Below are positions 9,617 to 20,777 of a DNA stretch of 64,000 bases, one piece after another. The position numbers were made by a program, and so were the translations under genes. The DNA is from Vandiemenella viatica. Taxonomy: Eukaryota; Arthropoda; Insecta; Orthoptera; Morabidae. The stretch spans positions 40,265,088-40,329,087 of the forward strand of contig CM061919.1 of assembly GCA_031002005.1 (NCBI GenBank), in the 5' to 3' direction. The stretch's first letter is position 1. Every line of letters begins with the position of its first letter. The notes under the pieces were generated by a model, which did no database searches, was not told the DNA's origin, and worked only from the letters and a program-made list of their open reading frames with translations.

Positions 9617-10488
9617 TTGAGTTAACTATTTCCACATTTTGACCACATAATGAGTAGTTAGCAGGCAGTAGGTTGGGTTGTCAGGAAAACACATCTTTTT
9701 TTTATGTTAAGGTGCAACTTATTGACCTGACACCATACCTCTAACTCGGAAATGTCTCGTTGTACAATATCAATTTTATAATCACTGTATATTGCTCTGA
9801 AGATCTCTATATTATCAGCATATAGCAGATACTCAGACTTAAATTTTTCACAAATGTCATTTATGAATATGCTAAATAGGATAGGTTCTAGATGGGAACC
9901 ATGCTGTAAACCAGAGGTGACAGTGTACTCATTCGACAAATGACCATTCACTCGTACTTGTAAACGCCTGTCAGATAAATACGAGTGAAGTCAATCCGAG
10001 GATTTGGATCATATCCCATAACAACTTAATTTACTAATTAGAATATCATTGTTAACCATGTCAAAGGCCTTGCTGAAATCGGTATATATGAAGTGCACAT
10101 CCTGACCTTTATTCAGTGTATTAAGCATGAAGTTAATGAAGTTAGTTGACATAGATCTTCCACCAAAGAATCCTTGCTGTTTTGATGTTATGATATTTTT
10201 AAATGCAAAAGTAAGCTGTGGCAGGATAATTTTCTCAAAAGCTTAGTAAGTGATGATTGAATGCATATTGGCCTATATTTACTGACATCAGATTTATCAC
10301 CTGATATACGTATTGATCTAATGTATGATACTTTCCATGTTGAGGGAAAATTTCCTGTTTCAAGAGACTTATTGAAGATATGAGTGATACACTCTCAAAG
10401 TCCAATGGCACAATTTCTCAATAGAATGTTGGGTATCCGGTCATGTGTGGCACCTTTATAAATGTTAAGTCACTGCGAGTTCATGAAA
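9617..10488 (-). mobile_element. Old jockey/CR1-like LINE, middle segment (RT domain)
   Basis: Minus-strand reading gives YTDFSKAFDMVN near 10084-10046 (RT motif), then the 97-codon piece 9951-9658 with GLQHGSHLEPILFSIFINDI, LLYADNIEIF (the YADD motif changed to YADN) and VNKLHLNIKK. The loss of the second catalytic Asp, together with many stops, shows it is dead. The same element continues at 6780-7385 and at 11922-12420. Confidence 0.8.
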
Positions 10489-10490
10489 TA

Positions 10491-11919
10491 CACAGACGGA
10501 AAAAAAAAATCCCAACACCAAGAAAGACTTGTGTTAGATAAACGAAATTTGGTAGGCGTGTTTATACATCTGAAAGATGACATCGATTCAAATTTCGCGC
10601 TTCGCGCATAAGTGTGGCGCTAGTAGCGCTACTCAGAGCTTGCAAATCAGGTTTGCTTTAAATACGCGCTGTAAAGTTTGTGAACGTTATTTACCGCTGA
10701 GATTTGACATAGTGAGTTGATGTTAGCCAAGAATGCCTTTAAGAAGACGAAGAAGCCATTATCAACAGCTCACCGAGTTTGAACGAGGTCGTGTAATAGG
10801 GCTACGAGAAGGTGGATTTTCTTTTCGCGATATTGCAGAAAGACTTGGCCGGAATGTATCCACTGTGCATGATTGTTGGGTGCAGTGGTCAAGGGATGGT
10901 ACTGCCTCAAGAAGACCGGGTTCCGGGAGGCCACGTGGCACTACTGAGAGGGAAGACCGCCGTATTCGGCGTACAGCTGTGGCGCATCGTACTGCGTCTG
11001 CGGCAGAAATTCGAGCGGCAGTTGGTACCACAGTGACACAACGAACTGTTAGAAATCGGTTACTTCAAGGACAGCTCCGAGCCAGGCGCCCTGTAGCGTG
11101 CATTCCACTGACTACAAGCCATCGCCGTTTGCGACTCCAGTGGTGTCAAGCCAGAGCTCATTGGAGGACGGAGTGGAGATCTGTTGTGTTTTCTGATGAA
11201 AGCAGGTTCTGCCTTGGTGCCAGTGATGGCCGAGTGTTGGTCAGAAGGAGGCCAGGGGAACGCCTGCAACCAAACTGTCTGCGGCCTAGACACACTGGAC
11301 CTACACCTGGAGTCATGGTCTGGGGAGCAATTTCCTATGACAGCAGGAGCACTCTTGTGGTTATACCAAACACACTGACTGCAAATTTGTACGTCAGTCT
11401 GGTAATTCAACCTGTAGTGCTGCCATTCATGAACAGCATTCAAGGGGGAGTTTTTCAACAGGATAACGCTCGCCCTCATACCGCTGTTGTCTCGCAACGT
11501 GCTCTACAGAGTGTCGACATGTTACCTTGGCCTGCGAGATCACCAGATCTGTCTCCAATTGAACACGTATGGGATATCATTGGACGACAACTCCAGCATC
11601 ATCCACAGCCAGCACTGACCGTCCCAGTATTGACAGCACAAGTACAACAAGCATGGAACTCCATACCACAAAGTGACATTCGAAACCTGTATGACACAAT
11701 GCATTCACGTTTGCAGGCTTGCATTCAAAATTCTGGAGGTTACACCGGCTATTAATTTAACAGTATTTCACATTTGAAATGCATTTTCTTGAGCTTAAAT
11801 TAACCTGTGATCTTGAAAATTTAATCAATTAAACATGTTAACTTGACAAATGCATTGTCCAAATTTCATTACTCTACAATAATTTTTTCTTGGTGTTGGG
11901 ATTTTTTTTTCCGTCTGTG
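10491..11919 (+). mobile_element. Complete Tc1-like transposon
   Basis: The 1429-bp element is flanked by TA at 10489-10490 and 11920-11921. Its terminal inverted repeats, CACAGACGGAAAAAAAAAAT...CCCAACACCAAGAA, are about 33-34 bp and differ only in the length of the A run (10 against 9). It contains one uninterrupted transposase. It is inserted in the old minus-strand LINE, which resumes on both sides. It shows every feature of a recently mobile copy and may still be active. Confidence 0.95.
10733..11755 (+). CDS. Tc1-like transposase, intact
   Basis: A 340-residue DDE transposase that would bind the terminal repeats and cut and paste the element at TA sites in the nucleus. The N-terminal bipartite helix-turn-helix region is visible (LTEFERGRVIGLREGGFSFR, then AERLGRNVSTVHDCWVQW), followed by a basic GSGRPRGTTEREDRRI linker of the GRPR type. 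The catalytic domain has VFSDESRF (first Asp), FQQDNARPH (second Asp) and SPDLSPIEHVWD (Glu). Length is normal for Tc1. By my count only 32 residues separate the second Asp and the Glu, two fewer than the usual 34. The ATG at 10733 gives a standard N-terminus (MPLRRRRSHYQQ). GC content is higher than in the neighbouring DNA, consistent with a recent arrival. Confidence 0.95.
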   Translation: MPLRRRRSHYQQLTEFERGRVIGLREGGFSFRDIAERLGRNVSTVHDCWVQWSRDGTASRRPGSGRPRGTTEREDRRIRRTAVAHRTASAAEIRAAVGTTVTQRTVRNRLLQGQLRARRPVACIPLTTSHRRLRLQWCQARAHWRTEWRSVVFSDESRFCLGASDGRVLVRRRPGERLQPNCLRPRHTGPTPGVMVWGAISYDSRSTLVVIPNTLTANLYVSLVIQPVVLPFMNSIQGGVFQQDNARPHTAVVSQRALQSVDMLPWPARSPDLSPIEHVWDIIGRQLQHHPQPALTVPVLTAQVQQAWNSIPQSDIRNLYDTMHSRLQACIQNSGGYTGY

Positions 11920-11921
11920 TA

Positions 11922-12420
11922 CATCATCAAAATTGACTTCAAATTTAGAGATGTCTGCTTCTGGATATTTACTGCTACTCTCATAAATAGTAGGAGCATG
12001 GGGACGATCTGGTGGATATTTGTATATGCTCTTGAAGTATGATGCGAACAGATTGCTGACCTCAACACCAGTACTCACAGTCCAATCCATGTCATGGTCG
12101 AAGGCATGTCAACATCACTGTGTCGTTTATTTTTGATGAAACTCCAGAATTTGTTAGTGTCAGATTTCAAATTTTCTTCAGTTATGTCAAGATAATTATT
12201 GTAGCAACAGATGCACTTAGATTTTTAATTTCAGTTCATAATTTACTACAGGCAGTATAATTGCTACTGTTTTTTCTCTTCTTGTAATTTCTATGAGCGT
12301 TTTTCTTCTGTTTGATTTTGCATATCAGTTCCTTAGAAAACCAACATGGATAATTAGCATTTTTCTTAAAGCACAATGGGACAAACTTATTGATACCCTC
12401 AATAAACTATCTCATTGAAC
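11922..12420 (-). mobile_element. Old jockey/CR1-like LINE, 5' segment
   Basis: Minus-strand reading gives ANYPCWFSKELICKIKQK near 12355-12300, the conserved block between endonuclease and RT, then a tract with TNKFWSFIKNKRH and, nearer the Tc1, VEVSNLFASYFKSIYKYPP. These are the same landmarks that open the plus-strand LINE at 7386, so the two elements are of related types. The 5' limit near 12420 is approximate. Confidence 0.7.
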
Positions 12421-12469
12421 CATTTTACTTTTTTTATTGATATTGTCCAGTTCATATAGATAGATCCAA

Positions 12470-13640
12470 TTGATACCCATAGGATCTGGCCAAGATGTAA
12501 AAACAGCATTTGGACTAGTTAAAATTCTTAATTTTACTCCAATCTTAGTGAAATTTCAGTAAGTGATAGCCTCAGTTTTTCTCATCATTTATTCCCATGA
12601 GGACTTATGCCAAAAATGTCATTGTTTAGGAGATATTAATTTTTTAAAGTTAAAAATCACGAAATTTTAAATTACTCCTGAAGTTCCTACTCCCCGACCT
12701 GAATCTATCCCCAAAACATTCTTTATAAATTCCCCCAGATTTGGTGTACGTGACTTTACTGGGCTCATTGTACTTAAGGTAAAATTCAAAACTTTCATGT
12801 TTTTAGACATTATGGCACAATTCTTGTGAAACTACAATAATTAATATTTTTGGTCTGAGGGAGCTAAAATAAACGTCACTTTCTTTTGCAAAAATTCTGT
12901 TCTCCTCTAGTAATTTTATCGAATTCCTAAAGTACTTCCTTCCTAATTCTTTGTTTTGTCTGACTTTGCTTTGTTGTTGGTCTTGTTATAAACATTGTGG
13001 CATTCCACCATATTGTATCAACTTTTAATTTATAACATTTAAATATTGTCTGTATCGTCAAAAAAAGTATATATTCATGATTAGCGAAATTTTATCTTTA
13101 ATATGAACACAATTTCAAACTTGTATCTCTGGTGGTTCTCAAAATGATTAACCTAAAATGAAAATTTATTTTTTTGTTTGAAAATGGATTCTATTTTTGA
13201 CATATGATATGCATCTTTTTATCCTGAATCTTCTGGCGTATAAATCTCTCCATCATCTAGAAATCATAGGACAATAACTCTTTTTTTTTTTTTTAATAAT
13301 AATTCTTAAACAAGTCATAGTGCAATAGTTATTAAACATGCTACAACCTTTCAACTAGATTTTTATGGCTGTAAGTTATACCTCATATTGAGTTTAACTT
13401 TATGCTTTCTTCATGGAAATGAATGTCGGACTGGGGATTCCAAAAATTTATTAAATCCTCTCTTATGATTTTTACGTTCGTTATCCTAAAGTGTTCTGTA
13501 ACAAAAAACAAAACAAAAAGGGTAGAAAATGTTTCTAAAAGTGGTTAAGTGGGTTTTTGTTAAGCTAGTGTGCATTAATAGTTCTTCTAAACTAGTTTCG
13601 AAGGCACAGTGGAAAAAATAAGGTTAAATGACATGCAGTT
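12470..13640. repeat. Unclassified dispersed repeat, copy 1
   Basis: Several blocks recur in the same order at 26480-27187 and 28877-28940: AGGATCT(G/A)(G/C)CCAAGA with TTCTTAATTTTACTCCAA, CATGAGGACTTATG, AAAGTATATATTCATGAT with GAAATTTTATCTTTAAT, and GGAAATGAATGT followed by ATTTTTACGTTCGT. No open frame, terminal repeat or tail could be assigned. It may be the untranslated part of a larger element. Confidence 0.6.
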
Positions 13641-13864
13641 CCAAAATTGAACATTTATCTGCGAAACTGCACTAAGTTAAAAACTTTCAACACAAAAAGA
13701 AAGAGAAAAAATTAGCATTCCCCCCTTTTGAATCTATATTCTGGAAGTATGCCTTCATTCACCCTACAAAATTCATCTTCTTTAGCTCAAAAATCATCAA
13801 AACTTGAAACATTAAAAATTGAGGTAACATATGAAAAATACTAACAGAATTCCTAACACCTCAT

Positions 13865-14031
13865 CAGTGGCGTAGCTATGGGAGGGCTAGACAGTGCCAT
13901 GCACCAGGGCCACCAAGCTTAGCTCAGGGGGGTCCCCTAAAGCTCAAGGAGCCCCTGCCAGCAAAAAGAAAAAGAGATCGCCCAAAATATTTTATTGCTC
14001 CAGGGACCTTGTTAACCTAGCTGTGCCACTG
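13865..14031. mobile_element. hAT MITE
   Basis: The 167-bp element has termini CAGTGGCGTAGCTATGG and, inverted, CAGTGGCACAGCTAGG. It is flanked by CACCTCAT (13857-13864) and CACCTGGT (14032-14039), an imperfect 8-bp target duplication (6 of 8). CAG-starting ends and 8-bp duplications are the hallmarks of hAT elements. It is too short to encode a transposase. Confidence 0.75.
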
Positions 14032-14202
14032 CACCTGGTACCATTCCTATTCATTTTACAAAATATTACATTAACAAAAATAACACTGAACAATGACATT
14101 GGAAATGTCAATTAACTGTAGATAAATTATTTACAAATTATGCGTACTTTATAACACAAATAATGAAGTATGTAATCAATAAATAAACATTTGTGTGTAG
14201 AT

Positions 14203-14373
14203 ACATGGGAAGGAACTAGGCCATGGCCTTTTGAAGGTAGCATCCCGGCATTTGCCTGGAGTAATTTGGGGAAACCGTGGAAAACCTGAATCTGGATGCC
14301 TAGACAGGGATTCGAACTGGCCAGCGTCCTCCTGAATGCGAGGCCAGAGCGTTAACCACTCACATACCAGCCT
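14203..14373 (-). mobile_element. SINE1 copy (tRNA-headed)
   Basis: Minus-strand copy of the SINE family with the core GCATCCCGGCATTTGCCTGG and GGAAACC(A/G)TGGAAAACC. The tRNA-like head lies at the right, where CAGGGATTCGAACTGG is the complement of a pol III B box and GCGTTAACCACTCA is the region of the A box. Seven other copies in this window share the layout. Confidence 0.8.
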
Positions 14374-14399
14374 TGGTATAAAGAAATGAAGCATGAGTT

Positions 14400-15761
14400 G
14401 TTTGAAAAGTATGAAATCAAAGTAACAAAATGATTTGAAAAATCTGATTCTCCTTAAATTTCAATGTGCAAAATGCAACAATCTTAGAGTAAATCTTAGG
14501 TTAACAAACACATTGATAATAGGAAGTACATGGAAACCAAAGTACATAACACAGGGTTGATTTTTATATCTAATTCCCCCTAGACACAAAAATGGAAATA
14601 CTAGTATTTGTGATATATCCTTAGAAAATTTCCAATTTGGAATTATAAGTGAAATGCAATTTCATGACATCAGTATACTGATGGACAAGGAGTCATAGCT
14701 AGAGTTATTTAAGTATCACAATGAGAGTTGTCGGGATCACTACACTGGTCATGTGGTATATAGTAGAACATTATCAGATAAAGGGTAGTGTAACCCTGGA
14801 CCAAGGAAGATGCTAACATCTCGTAGGCATATAACAGCTGAGCTGTAAGAAGGGGTTATGTGTTGACCAAGTGTGTCCTAAAGTGAAAATCATCACTGTT
14901 TAAATATCGAAGTAAGGCATTATATGGTTAAAGATGTACAACACATGTGCAATGGTATAGTGAATGTAATCACTTGGATTTAAATATGTCTTATTCTCCT
15001 CAAAATATCGTGTCTTCAAACCAAGTATCAGATAAAATAAACATTGATTATGGATGTGTGTCCTAAGGTTTTCTCTTGGTAAGATGAAAATAAATGTGTC
15101 CTAAGAGTATGTGAACTCTGGAAAACAAAGTTTCATAGTTTAGGCACAGCAAGTAATAAATTTCCCTAAAAATCGCAATGCTGAATGGGAAAGTGTGAGT
15201 TTCCTAATGTGTAGGAGTGAAGTACTTTCACTTAATTAGTTAATTGTCTCTGATGGGCACAATATTAATGACCAATCTATGTATGTAGTTGGTTATGATG
15301 GAAATAATAACAAAATTATGTACGTATTTGTGTATGATGGAAATAATAGCAATGTCCAATGTATGTACTTAGAGTAGGAAGAAGAAGTGAAGGTGTAAAG
15401 GACAGAAGAGGATAATTTCATGCTACAATATTATATGCAACTGGGCACGAAAAATTAAATAAAAAGTCCCACACTATCACATGAGCTAATGGAAATTACA
15501 AGTCATTTTATTTTTCTGGACTATGTAAGTGTCTTCTTTCACTTCAAATTTTTATATCATATCAAATCCTATAGCATAATAGGTATTGAAAAAGAGTTAG
15601 TATCACCTTAGTGTACCTGTGTTGCACTAAGAAAATTATTAACCTTGGTTGAAAAAAAAAAAAAAAAAAAAAGACCACTTAAAAAAAAATTACACATACA
15701 TTGAAGCATTAAAATTACAAAAATGTGAAAACAAAATTGAACTTCTGTTTGTAGTAAATAT
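14400..15761. other. No gene recognised
   Basis: AT-rich sequence without open frames of note. A related pair of short phrases, TGTATGTA..GATGGAAATAATA..CAA, repeats at about 15290 and 15335. An A22 tract lies near 15651-15672, just before the Tc1 relic. I see no gene signal. Confidence 0.5.
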
Positions 15762-15763
15762 TA

Positions 15764-16842
15764 CACTGAGGTCACAAAAGTCATAGGGTAGCAATATGCA
15801 AGTATAATAGATAGTGTTGCTTACAAATTGTATAAATGGTCAGTGCCTGGGCAGGACTTCCATTTGTGGTCAAATGCTTCGTGTGAGAAGGTTGATTATG
15901 TGATTATGGCTACACAGCGAGAATTAACAGATTTTGAATGCGGTATGCTAGACGCATGGGACATTGCATTTCAGAAATCGTTACGTACCTAAATTCAGTC
16001 ATAACCTCCCATCATGGACAACGCAGTGGTCAACCGCCGGCACTTAATGAGGGTGACTAGCGACGTCTGCATAGACTTGTTAGTGTGAACAGACAAGCAA
16101 CACTTCGTGAACTAACCGCAGGAAGAATATGGGACATCCAAAGGGTGTGTCCATTAAGACAGTCTGGCGAAATTTGGCAGCAGAAGACTGACTCAGGTAC
16201 CATTACTAACAGCACAACATCACCAACAGTGGTGCTCCTGGGCTCGTGACCATATCAGTTGGACCGTAGACAACTGGGAAAAAGTGGCTTGATCAGATGA
16301 GTCACGATTTCAATTGGTAAGAGCTGATGGAAGGGTACAAGTATGGTGCAGCCCCTTTGAAGCCATGGAACCAAATTGTCAACAAGGCACTGTGCAAGCT
16401 GGTGGTGACTCCATAATGATGTGGGCTGTATTTGCATGGCGTTCAGCTGCTGGGAGACCATTTGCAACCATTTATAGACTTCATGTACCCAAACAACGAT
16501 GGAATTTTCCAAGATGACAATGTGCCATGTCACCAGGCCATAACTATTTGCGATTGGTTTGAAGAACATTCAGGACAATTCCAGCGCCACTGCGAGCGCC
16601 CGACATGAATCTCATCGAACATTTATGGGACATAATCAAGAGATCAGTTCATGCACAAAATCCTCCACCGGCAACACTTTCAGAATTATGGATATCTATA
16701 GAGGCTGCATGGCTGAATATTTCTCCAGAGGACGTCAAACGACTCATGGAGTCCATGCCACGTCGTGTTGCTGCACTTCATCGGACAAACAGAGGACCGA
16801 CATGCTATTAACAGGGTATCCCATGACTTTGTCATCTCAGTG
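15764..16842 (+). mobile_element. Tc1-like element, degenerate
   Basis: The element is bounded by TA at 15762-15763 and 16843-16844. Its termini are CACTGAGGTCACAAAAGTCA and the inverted CACTGAGATGACAAAGTCAT. The interior reads as a broken transposase (next entry). The end sequence and the VIMATQRELTDFECGM start resemble a Tc1 family that I recall from orthopteran DNA. Confidence 0.85.
15906..16811 (+). pseudogene. Tc1-like transposase relic
   Basis: The reading starts MATQRELTDFECGMLDAWD near 15906 and is soon broken by frameshifts and stops. Near 16605-16811 the end of the catalytic domain is still readable as MNLIEHLWDIIKRSVHAQ, which is the (S)PDxNxIEHLWD Glu motif region, followed by a normal C-terminus that ends before the terminal repeat. 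The first Asp region (SDESRF) is present only as a damaged tract near 16290-16315. Not functional. Confidence 0.75.
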
Positions 16843-17268
16843 TATATTTGGAGGAGTATGCATGTCATCCTGACATCACATAAGTGAACTTTTTTCACTT
16901 CTCAAAGTGTATGAAGCAATATCATCTTGTGTTCACAAACCGGTTTCTACGGTACATTAATGTCTTATGAGATACTTTATTCTATCTAAGTAGTCACTCA
17001 ATCAAATCTCATCACAAAAAGCATTGCGTCACTTCTGTTGCATTGTTATTAAGGATTGGAATCCTGCAATGTTTCCAATCCCACGGGATTTGCGCCAATC
17101 CCGCGGGATCCCACAGGATTCCGCGGGACTGGCGCTAATAGTTTATCAATGGATATTTTTAAAACATAGTTATTTAAAGTGTTAACAAATTAAATAATAT
17201 ACATCTGTTAATTAAATTAATAAATCAATTTTTATGTTAAATGATAAAAATTAATAGTTAACAATATT

Positions 17269-18835
17269 TTAACCCCTTGACTGCTGTAGACGCGTTAACG
17301 CGCGGGGCTTCTACTGCACCCAGGTGCTCTAGACATGTTAACACGTGCCCTTGCTCATTCACTCAGGTGCTCTGGACGTGTATACATGCGCCGCCTTGCC
17401 GCCCTGTCTCTGCTCTGGATGTGTTAAGACGTCCGGCCGCTCGGGTCCCTGTGTGCTCTGGATGCGTTAACGCACGAGCCACTTAGCGACCAGGTCAAGT
17501 AGCCGTGATTTCCAACCCAGCTGGTTAATTGCTTTCCAATGTGAGTCTCTGCAGTTGCGATCTTATTTGTGCTGTTATTTTCATTTTAGTTTTTACAGAG
17601 AAAATGGATTGCCATCGTGTTTGTACAAAGGAAGAAATCATTGAGATTCTAACTAGAAACGACAGTTAGAATGATCTCTTTGATATGAATGATAGTGAAG
17701 ACCCTTCAATAAGATCTCGAAGTAATAGTCCTATGCCTTGCACATCTGCTAGTGGAAAAAGATTGTCTGTCTCCACAAGAGGTAAACATTTTCAGTATCT
17801 GAAGCTTCATATACTGAAAGCTAAATGTGTGGAAAAAGAAGACGCTTTAGTGACAGCTTTGACTGGAAGAAAAGAGATTCTCGTCCTTGTGTGCATGTGT
17901 TAGACGATTCAGCTGCAGGACACAAATATGTTTTAGGTCAAAACTCCAGCATTCTGTCATTTTTCGGAATATTTTTAATAGAAGATCTTATGAAATCTAT
18001 TGCTGAATAAACCTATAGATTTTATTTATATACCAAGACAAATACGCCAGGAAAAGTTCACTATAGATTTTCAAGGTGGAATGATTTACTGGGGGACATT
18101 TTCGAAATATTACTTACGTTAAAAATTCAAAGGAGAGCACGCCAATGCGTAGATGCGCTGGATGTTCGAAACAGAAAGTGCGTCCAGAAACCAGGTATAA
18201 ACACAGAACATGCAAAGTACAGTAATACTCTGTGTTGTGCCATGTTTGGAGGCTTATTACACGAAAAACATTTAACCATGGGTAACTACACTGTAACAAT
18301 TACATTATATTTATACGCCTCTAAAACTAGGTGCAATAAATTTTTTTTTTTTTAACTTCACCAGTGACAGACTACAGCCCAGAACCAAAAGAAGGATGGA
18401 AAATATATGCAGAATTTGCAAAAGGTATTCGAACACTTAACTTCAAAATTTTCTCTTGATGAATTACTGCGCTAACAAACAAAAATAGCAAACACATTTC
18501 AGTTGCTGTAATATCTATTTAGCATATGAAGTAACTGTATGTTTGTCTACGCGGACATTCACTTTTAGAGGAGCTTTAAATAGAAAAATCTTAGATTTCA
18601 GAGTAACTGCATTTATTTTGTATCTGGGGTTTCAAAACGTAAAGCGAAAACGTAAGGCCATCACACACAACGCCTCAGAAATATTCAGCACAGAGCAGTC
18701 CAGGCCGCGTGCCATACTCAGCAGGGCAGGTATCAGCCGATCGCAGCCTCTCAGCGCAGGTATACGGCTTAGAGGATAACAAAGGAACATGCAGCGAGGA
18801 CTCAGCCGGGCAATACCTAGCAGTTAAAGAGTTAA
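17269..18835 (+). mobile_element. piggyBac-like element, internally deleted
   Basis: TTAA lies at both ends (17269-17272 and 18832-18835), the piggyBac target. Termini are CCCCTTGACTGCTG and, inverted, CTCTTTAACTGCTA. Just inside the left end there are repeated (G/C)ACGCGTTAACGCG-like blocks. At 1567 bp it is shorter than autonomous elements (about 2.4 kb); the middle of the transposase is missing. Confidence 0.8.
17604..18230 (+). pseudogene. piggyBac transposase remnants
   Basis: N-terminal remnant MDCHRVCTKEEIIEIL starts at 17604 with a stop soon after. Near 17935-18050 there is SSILSFFGIFLIEDLMK followed by the start of the transposase core. After a deletion of most of the catalytic region, the C-terminal cysteine-rich domain is still seen near 18130-18230 as PMRRCAGCSKQKVRPETRYK with spaced Cys residues. 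The order and the TTAA ends support piggyBac. Not functional. Confidence 0.7.
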
Positions 18836-20527
18836 TCGGCTAAATGAAGTTTAAAAATTTTAGCTTGTTTTTAATAATATTTAGAGATTTTCATTTCTTA
18901 AAAATCTAAACCAATTTTTAAATAAATAATAAAAAATGCAAAATATGCAGTCTTAGATCATATTGTGTACCTTAAAATAAGCCATATCAGTTTGAAAACA
19001 CGGTATGCATAGTGGCTAAGTCACCAGAGTTTTTTATTATTATTATTATTTTAAATAAACGATCTATAACATCGAAAGAAAGAATTCTATTTCACAGAGT
19101 GAAGTGCATATACTCTGTAAAGTGTAGATTTGGCTCAGAACAAGAGCTCATAACTTTTTGTCACTGCATAAGCATGCAACTTGGTCTATTTTTAGAAGAA
19201 TTGTTTTTGTGGGATTCATTACTATGTCTCCTGATTTATTGATTGATCTTTTACTTGATTCATTGTTATTAAGAGGAACTACTCACCAAGACATAAACTG
19301 TCAAGTATTTCAGTTCTGCTTTAAGTGGCGTAACAACTTTTTTAGAGTGAAAATTATTTTTTTTATGTAAGAAAGGAGACTTTCTCGGCGTATAATTGCA
19401 ATCAAGTCCTCACGGGTGTATCGCCAGACTGCGCTGTAAAACCATGAAATTTCCCACGTGAAGAAGACGGCAGAGGCATGGTGTTTTTAAAATACAGTTC
19501 GGTGATACACCTGTGAATACTTCATTATAACTTTTGTTGCCTTTAGTCAAAATAATGTGGAGTTGAAAGGACGCATGCTATTCACTCAAAAATAATGTAT
19601 TTAACGCCAAAGAGGAATTAATCGAAAGCCAGAGTGGCACATGTAAGCAGGCGGCTTTCATCAAAGATCATGTATTTCAGACGCATTGGTAGAGAGAACA
19701 ATAAGTCAAAGAATATATCATTGCCTTTTGGTAACTGCTAAATAAATAGGGATTCAATCGTTAAAATTACAATAACATTAGTTTCGTATCAACGAATAAT
19801 AAAATTTTCAGCCGAAAATACAGGAAGTTGTCACAATTACTTTATCTGCAAATACAGGTGACGTGTGCGGCACAAAAAATACTAATTGTACTAAATACGC
19901 AACATAACTCACATTATAGAAATGTGTGCTCAAAACAAACGTAAGTTTTAATGAATACCTAAAAGTGGATCTATTTACTTACGAATGACGAAGGTTGACC
20001 AAAAACAAACTTTTGTTCACACGAATCAAATGCCAACTGCAAGGCTATGGGCAGACAGTGCAATACATCTGATAGAGACCTAGCGAGTCAAGCAGACTGA
20101 CACATGTATTCGCCAGATTTTGTGGATTGCGGATCCGCATAATTTTGTGTGGGATCCGCCAGACTGCCTAATGATGTGGGATCCCGCGGGATCCTGCTTT
20201 GCTGGATTGCAATTCCTAATTGTCATATCTTGACGTATCCATCTCTTGATACAAATTCAATAGTATCTGCCTCAATCTCCATAGTGTATGGAGTATGTTA
20301 AGTTGTTAATGTTGCTATCAGTCCATCCCTATCCATGCTTTGATTCACTTTTATAACAATTATATCATCCCAGTATTTTGTCGGCGATGTATTAAAGATA
20401 TATATAAAATATAGTGTCGTACCATTGGCTTCCTGGTTATGCACTTTATGAGCTATCTCAGGCTGTTTGCTGTACGTGCAACTTCATATTATATGATTAT
20501 CAATACCTAATTTTATGGAAGGTAATA

Positions 20528-20529
<2 letters not shown>

Positions 20530-20593
<64 letters not shown>
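20530..20593 (+). repeat. Poly(A) tract, 64 bases
   Basis: An uninterrupted run of 64 A. It could be the tail of a retroposed sequence to its left (about 20230-20529, unrecognised) or a slippage-expanded microsatellite. The run yields a spurious poly-lysine frame. Confidence 0.7.
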
Positions 20594-20594
<1 letters not shown>

Positions 20595-20777
20595 AGCAAT
20601 CCGATCTTTGTCGGTGAAGAAAATATAAAAGTGTCTCAGGTTCTATCTAGTCTTTGATGATGTCCTGGACCTTAAAATAAAAATATACTCTCATTATTTT
20701 AATATATATCATCCTCTTCATCATAGGAAAACATGTTAAATCCTGTGATTATGAAGGTTTCCGTGGTCACTGTATGT

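Larger units (their letters stand above)
17050..20218. mobile_element. hAT-like element hosting a piggyBac insert
   Basis: Ends are TAAGGATTGGAATCCTGC on the left and, inverted, TAGGAATTGCAATCCAGC on the right, both followed inwards by repeated GGGATCCCGCGGGATCC-type blocks. Flanking 8-mers are ATTGTTAT (17042-17049) and ATTGTCAT (20219-20226), one mismatch apart, as expected of an old hAT insertion. Without the piggyBac insert (17269-18835) it is about 1.6 kb and shows no transposase, so it is probably non-autonomous or deleted. Confidence 0.7.

Noticed and set aside
10762..11497. Open frames on the minus strand and in other frames over the Tc1 transposase
   Set aside because: Shadows of the 340-codon transposase, which alone carries the DDE motifs.
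20414..20617. Lysine-rich open frame over the poly(A) tract (and similar over poly(T) at 44969-45234)
   Set aside because: Homopolymer read as codons; no real coding potential.
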